Assembly: GCA_020345785.1 (NCBI GenBank)
Contig: CP070771.1
Coordinates: 3,789,997-3,796,450, forward strand
Origin: Desulfobacterales bacterium
Lineage (GTDB): Bacteria > Desulfobacterota > Desulfobacteria > Desulfobacterales > JAFDCJ01
Direction of reading: 5' to 3'
Length of the DNA: 6,454 nt
This document shows positions 5,839 to 6,454 of this stretch, piece after piece. The first letter of the stretch is position 1. Each line of letters opens with the position of its first letter. The notes below the pieces were generated by a model. It did not search any database, had not been told where the DNA came from, and worked only from the letters and a program-made list of their open reading frames with translations. The position numbers were made by a program, and so were the translations under genes.

Positions 5839-6454
5839 ATGCAAAACCGGCTGATTCTCACGCCATTTTTTCTGGATGAGCCGCTGCGCGAGCTTGAATC
5901 TCTGGCGGCATCCGATTGGCGCATCAACAAACCGCTTTTGCCCGACGGCGCAAAGCAGCAGCGCCTGTCCGCCCTCCACAGGCCCCTGGCCGAATTCACG
6001 CAGCAATCCGTATTAAACGGCGCGCGGCCGGTCAGCATTGCAGGGGATTGCTGTGCAACCATCGGCGTGCTGGCCGGGCTGCAGCGCGCCGGAATGCATC
6101 CGGTCCTTGTGTGGTTTGATGCCCACGGCGACTTCAACACCTGGCAAACCACCCCCAGCGGCTTTCTGGGCGGAATGCCGCTGGCCATGCTGGTGGGCCG
6201 AGGAGAGCAAACCATGCTAAATGCACTCGACCTAAAGCCTCTGGCCGAAGATCGGGTGATTTTAACCGATGCGCGTGATCTGGATCCGGGTGAAAAACTG
6301 CTGATCGAACAAGCCGCCATTATCCATATAACCGATGTTAGAGATCTTCTGAATTTAACTTTGCCGGAAGGTCCCTTGTATGTGCATATAGATACTGATA
6401 TTTTGGACCCGGCTGAAGCCCCGGCCATGAATTACCCGGCGACCGGCGGCCCGT
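5839..6454 (+). CDS. Arginase/agmatinase-family (ureohydrolase-fold) protein, 3'-truncated
   Basis: The frame is open from ATG 5839 to the window end, giving 205 residues, with probably 60-100 missing by comparison with the family. The start has AAGGA (5827-5831) with 7-nt spacing. Family members hydrolyse C-N bonds of guanidino or related groups using a binuclear Mn centre. The core motifs are WFDAHGDFNT (Asp94, His96, Asp98) and HIDTDILDP (Asp185, Asp187), which supply five of the six usual metal ligands. The first motif, normally GGDHS, reads AGDCC, so the metal-binding His is Cys71. The segment TTPSGFLGGMPLA aligns with the TTSSGNLHG region of arginase, so the proton-shuttle His (His141 in rat arginase) is Gly111. 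I believe a subgroup of uncharacterised arginase-like proteins shares the GFLGGM form. It follows the MFS carrier by 96 nt on the same strand and may belong to the operon. Substrate unknown: arginine is unlikely on these residues. Confidence 0.85.
   Translation, partial: MQNRLILTPFFLDEPLRELESLAASDWRINKPLLPDGAKQQRLSALHRPLAEFTQQSVLNGARPVSIAGDCCATIGVLAGLQRAGMHPVLVWFDAHGDFNTWQTTPSGFLGGMPLAMLVGRGEQTMLNALDLKPLAEDRVILTDARDLDPGEKLLIEQAAIIHITDVRDLLNLTLPEGPLYVHIDTDILDPAEAPAMNYPATGGP

Noticed and set aside
5823..6428. 201-codon open frame on the minus strand at the right end
   Set aside because: It is fully antisense to the arginase-family frame, which has clear metal motifs and a good ribosome binding site. 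The minus-strand translation is Ser/Arg-rich and featureless.

Overview
This is a gene-dense bacterial segment of about 6.5 kb with every recognisable gene on the + strand and moderately high GC. It holds six protein genes, the first and last cut by the window edges: MFS transporter (5' end missing), HAD-IIA phosphatase-like protein, small cysteine-motif protein of unknown function, betaine-homocysteine methyltransferase (BHMT)-like methyltransferase, second MFS transporter, and an arginase/agmatinase-fold protein (3' end missing). No rRNA, tRNA, CRISPR array or transposase gene is visible. The gene content and the style of the intergenic repeats (TGGAATA-type and GTAGGTTGGGTT-type) are compatible with an environmental Desulfobacterota (former Deltaproteobacteria) genome. 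That assignment is an inference from general familiarity, not a proof.

Layout. Positions 2-1222 encode the first MFS carrier. Positions 1223-1569 are non-coding and contain a strong hairpin just after the carrier, a large imperfect inverted repeat built from TGGAAT-like units (about 1271-1457), and two more copies of a CCTCTGGG core. Positions 1570-2430 encode the HAD protein. Positions 2431-2717 are non-coding. Most of this gap is a 163-bp element (2435-2597) with 14-bp terminal inverted repeats (12/14 matching) and a perfect 8-bp direct repeat, CTAAATAG, on both sides, so it looks like a non-autonomous transposable element (MITE-like). It sits on the HAD stop codon and carries nested GTTGGGTT palindromes. 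Positions 2718-5742 form a compact operon: the cysteine-motif protein, then the BHMT-like enzyme 14 nt later (8 nt if the upstream ATG is used), then an MFS carrier overlapping it by 4 nt (ATGA). After a 96-nt gap with a good ribosome binding site comes the arginase-like gene (5839 to the edge).

How the genes may work together (inference). The operon pairs a methyltransferase of the homocysteine/betaine type with a dedicated carrier, and perhaps an amidino- or guanidino-hydrolysing enzyme. Both enzymes keep the fold and most metal ligands of their families but differ at residues that define the textbook substrates. The methyltransferase keeps the Zn-binding Cys triad but has changes in the donor/homocysteine pocket. 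The arginase-like protein has Cys in place of the first metal-binding His and Gly in place of the proton-shuttle His. A small pathway for uptake and processing of an unidentified methylated nitrogen or sulfur compound is therefore conceivable, with the Cys-motif protein as its unexplained first member. The sequence alone does not establish a substrate.
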